This document shows positions 5,840-6,427 of a DNA stretch of 6,427 nt, piece after piece (position 1 is the stretch's first letter; every line of letters starts with the position of its first letter). Source of the DNA: Pseudomonas sp. PGPPP3. GTDB lineage: Bacteria; Pseudomonadota; Gammaproteobacteria; Pseudomonadales; Pseudomonadaceae. The translations under genes and the position numbers were made by a program. The notes beneath the pieces were generated by a model that was not told where the DNA came from, did no database searches, and saw nothing but the letters and a program-made list of their open reading frames with translations. The stretch lies in NCBI GenBank assembly GCA_002256055.1, contig NKIE01000164.1, positions 1 through 6,427 of the forward strand. Direction: 5' to 3'.

Positions 5840-6313
5840 ATGCTTGAAAGCTGTCAGAACGCCCAAGAGCGTTGGGGTGGGGTTCACCTGCTGATCGATC
5901 GCTGGTTGCAGGAGCGCCATGAACTGGTCAAGGCCTTCGCCGTCCTCAATGAAGCGACACCAGCCCCCGCTGCAAATGCGGCTGACGTGCAACGCTTCTG
6001 CGAAATACTGGTCGACTACGTGTCGGCAGGGCATTTCGAAGTCTACGAACAGCTCACCAACGAAGCCAAAGCCTTTGGCGACGAACGTGGTCTTGAGCTG
6101 GCCAAACAGATCTATCCGCGCATCGAAGCCATTACCGAAGTGGCGCTGGCCTTCAATGACCATTGTGATACTGGCACCAGCTTTGACAGCGCTACGCTGC
6201 ACGCTGAATTGAAGCGCCTGGGGCAGTTGCTGCATGAGCGTTTCGAGCTGGAAGACTGCTTGATCGAAGTGTTGCATAACGCCCATCAGCAACAGGCGGT
6301 TGCTGCTGTCTGA
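5840..6313 (+). CDS. rsd: Sigma70-binding regulator Rsd/AlgQ
   Basis: A 157-aa, mostly helical cytoplasmic protein of the Rsd/AlgQ family, which binds region 4 of the housekeeping sigma factor and shifts RNA polymerase toward alternative sigma factors. In P. aeruginosa AlgQ (AlgR2) also affects alginate and other virulence traits. Visible family features are [21 protein letters not shown] at the N-terminus, [20 protein letters not shown] at ~53-72, and [16 protein letters not shown] at ~130-145. D59 in LVDY aligns with D63 of E. coli Rsd by my reading. Length is close to E. coli Rsd (158 aa). The frame is open back to 5678, but ATG 5840 gives the family N-terminus [12 protein letters not shown] and has GAGG at 5831-5834. 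The gene is convergent with the FKBP gene. Confidence 0.95.
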   Translation: MLESCQNAQERWGGVHLLIDRWLQERHELVKAFAVLNEATPAPAANAADVQRFCEILVDYVSAGHFEVYEQLTNEAKAFGDERGLELAKQIYPRIEAITEVALAFNDHCDTGTSFDSATLHAELKRLGQLLHERFELEDCLIEVLHNAHQQQAVAAV

Positions 6314-6321
6314 GTGTTGCG

Positions 6322-6340
6322 CGCCGCCTTAGTCGGCGGT
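6322..6340. terminator. Possible shared hairpin at the rsd/FKBP convergent junction
   Basis: CCGCC (6324-6328) pairs with GGCGG (6335-6339) around TTAGTC, with a flanking G-T pair (6323/6340). An alternative register pairs CGCCG (6322-6326) with CGGCG (6334-6338). It sits 9 nt after the rsd stop and covers the FKBP stop codon. The following TTCCC is not a real T-run, so termination is uncertain. Confidence 0.35.
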
Positions 6341-6427
6341 TCCCAGCAGTTCTATCTCGAAGACCAAGGGTGTGTAAGGGGCTATCAAGTCTCCCGCACC
6401 CTCGGCGCCGTAAGCCTGGGCTGAAGG
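6329..6427 (-). CDS. FKBP-type peptidyl-prolyl cis-trans isomerase, C-terminal part (partial)
   Basis: The reverse strand is open from the window edge at 6427 to a TAA at 6331-6329 and encodes 32 residues: PSAQAYGAEGAGDLIAPYT followed by PLVFEIELLGTAD. This is the end of an FKBP domain, in which AYG, a Gly-rich turn, I-x-P-x-x-x-L and VFEIELL form the last strands beside the proline-binding pocket. FKBP isomerases speed up folding at X-Pro bonds. In P. aeruginosa a gene of this family lies next to algQ, which agrees. The N-terminus is outside the window, so I cannot say whether it has a signal peptide or a dimerisation domain, or which subfamily (FklB, FkpA or SlyD) it belongs to. Confidence 0.88.
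   Translation of the reverse strand, partial: PSAQAYGAEGAGDLIAPYTPLVFEIELLGTAD

Noticed and set aside
5561..6292. 243-codon minus-strand open frame covering rsd and its upstream spacer
   Set aside because: Overlaps rsd entirely; the encoded protein shows no family pattern, whereas Rsd is clear on the other strand.

Overview
This window is a piece of a gammaproteobacterial chromosome, almost certainly Pseudomonas in the broad sense. The gene order algZ(tail)-algR-hemC-hemD-hemX-hemY-dsbB(dsbH)-rsd(algQ)-[convergent FKBP-type PPIase] is the one I know from the P. aeruginosa algR region. Protein lengths also fit: AlgR 248 aa, HemC 313 aa, AlgQ/Rsd 157 aa. The DNA is GC-rich with the matching codon bias. 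I cannot name the species from the sequence alone.

Layout. Positions 1-65 hold the last codons of a probable sensor kinase gene (algZ/fimS), whose stop overlaps the start of algR (62-808), a LytTR-type response regulator. A 70-nt spacer with a strong 10-bp hairpin separates algR from hemC (879-1820). From there hemC, hemD (1817-2563), hemX (2580-3701) and hemY (3698-4933) are tightly packed: 4-nt overlaps at hemC/hemD and hemX/hemY, 16 nt between hemD and hemX, and GTG starts for hemD and hemX. A 134-nt spacer with several inverted repeats follows, then dsbB (5068-5559). A 280-nt spacer, the largest non-coding stretch, precedes rsd/algQ (5840-6313). The window ends in the C-terminus of a minus-strand FKBP peptidyl-prolyl isomerase (6329-6427), convergent with rsd and only 15 nt from it.

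How the genes fit together. HemC and HemD carry out successive steps of tetrapyrrole synthesis, from porphobilinogen to hydroxymethylbilane to uroporphyrinogen III. HemX and HemY are membrane-anchored proteins that accompany them in many gammaproteobacteria but have no settled enzymatic role. AlgZ/AlgR is a two-component pair that in P. aeruginosa controls alginate, twitching motility and virulence. DsbB reoxidises DsbA in the periplasm. Rsd/AlgQ binds the housekeeping sigma factor. The locus therefore places a membrane signalling pair, haem synthesis, disulfide formation and sigma-factor control side by side.

I found no mobile element, CRISPR array, tRNA or rRNA, and no clear undescribed system. 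The items most worth a second look are the non-coding spacers with inverted and direct repeats (809-878, 4934-5067, 5560-5839, 6314-6340) and the unresolved roles of HemX and HemY.
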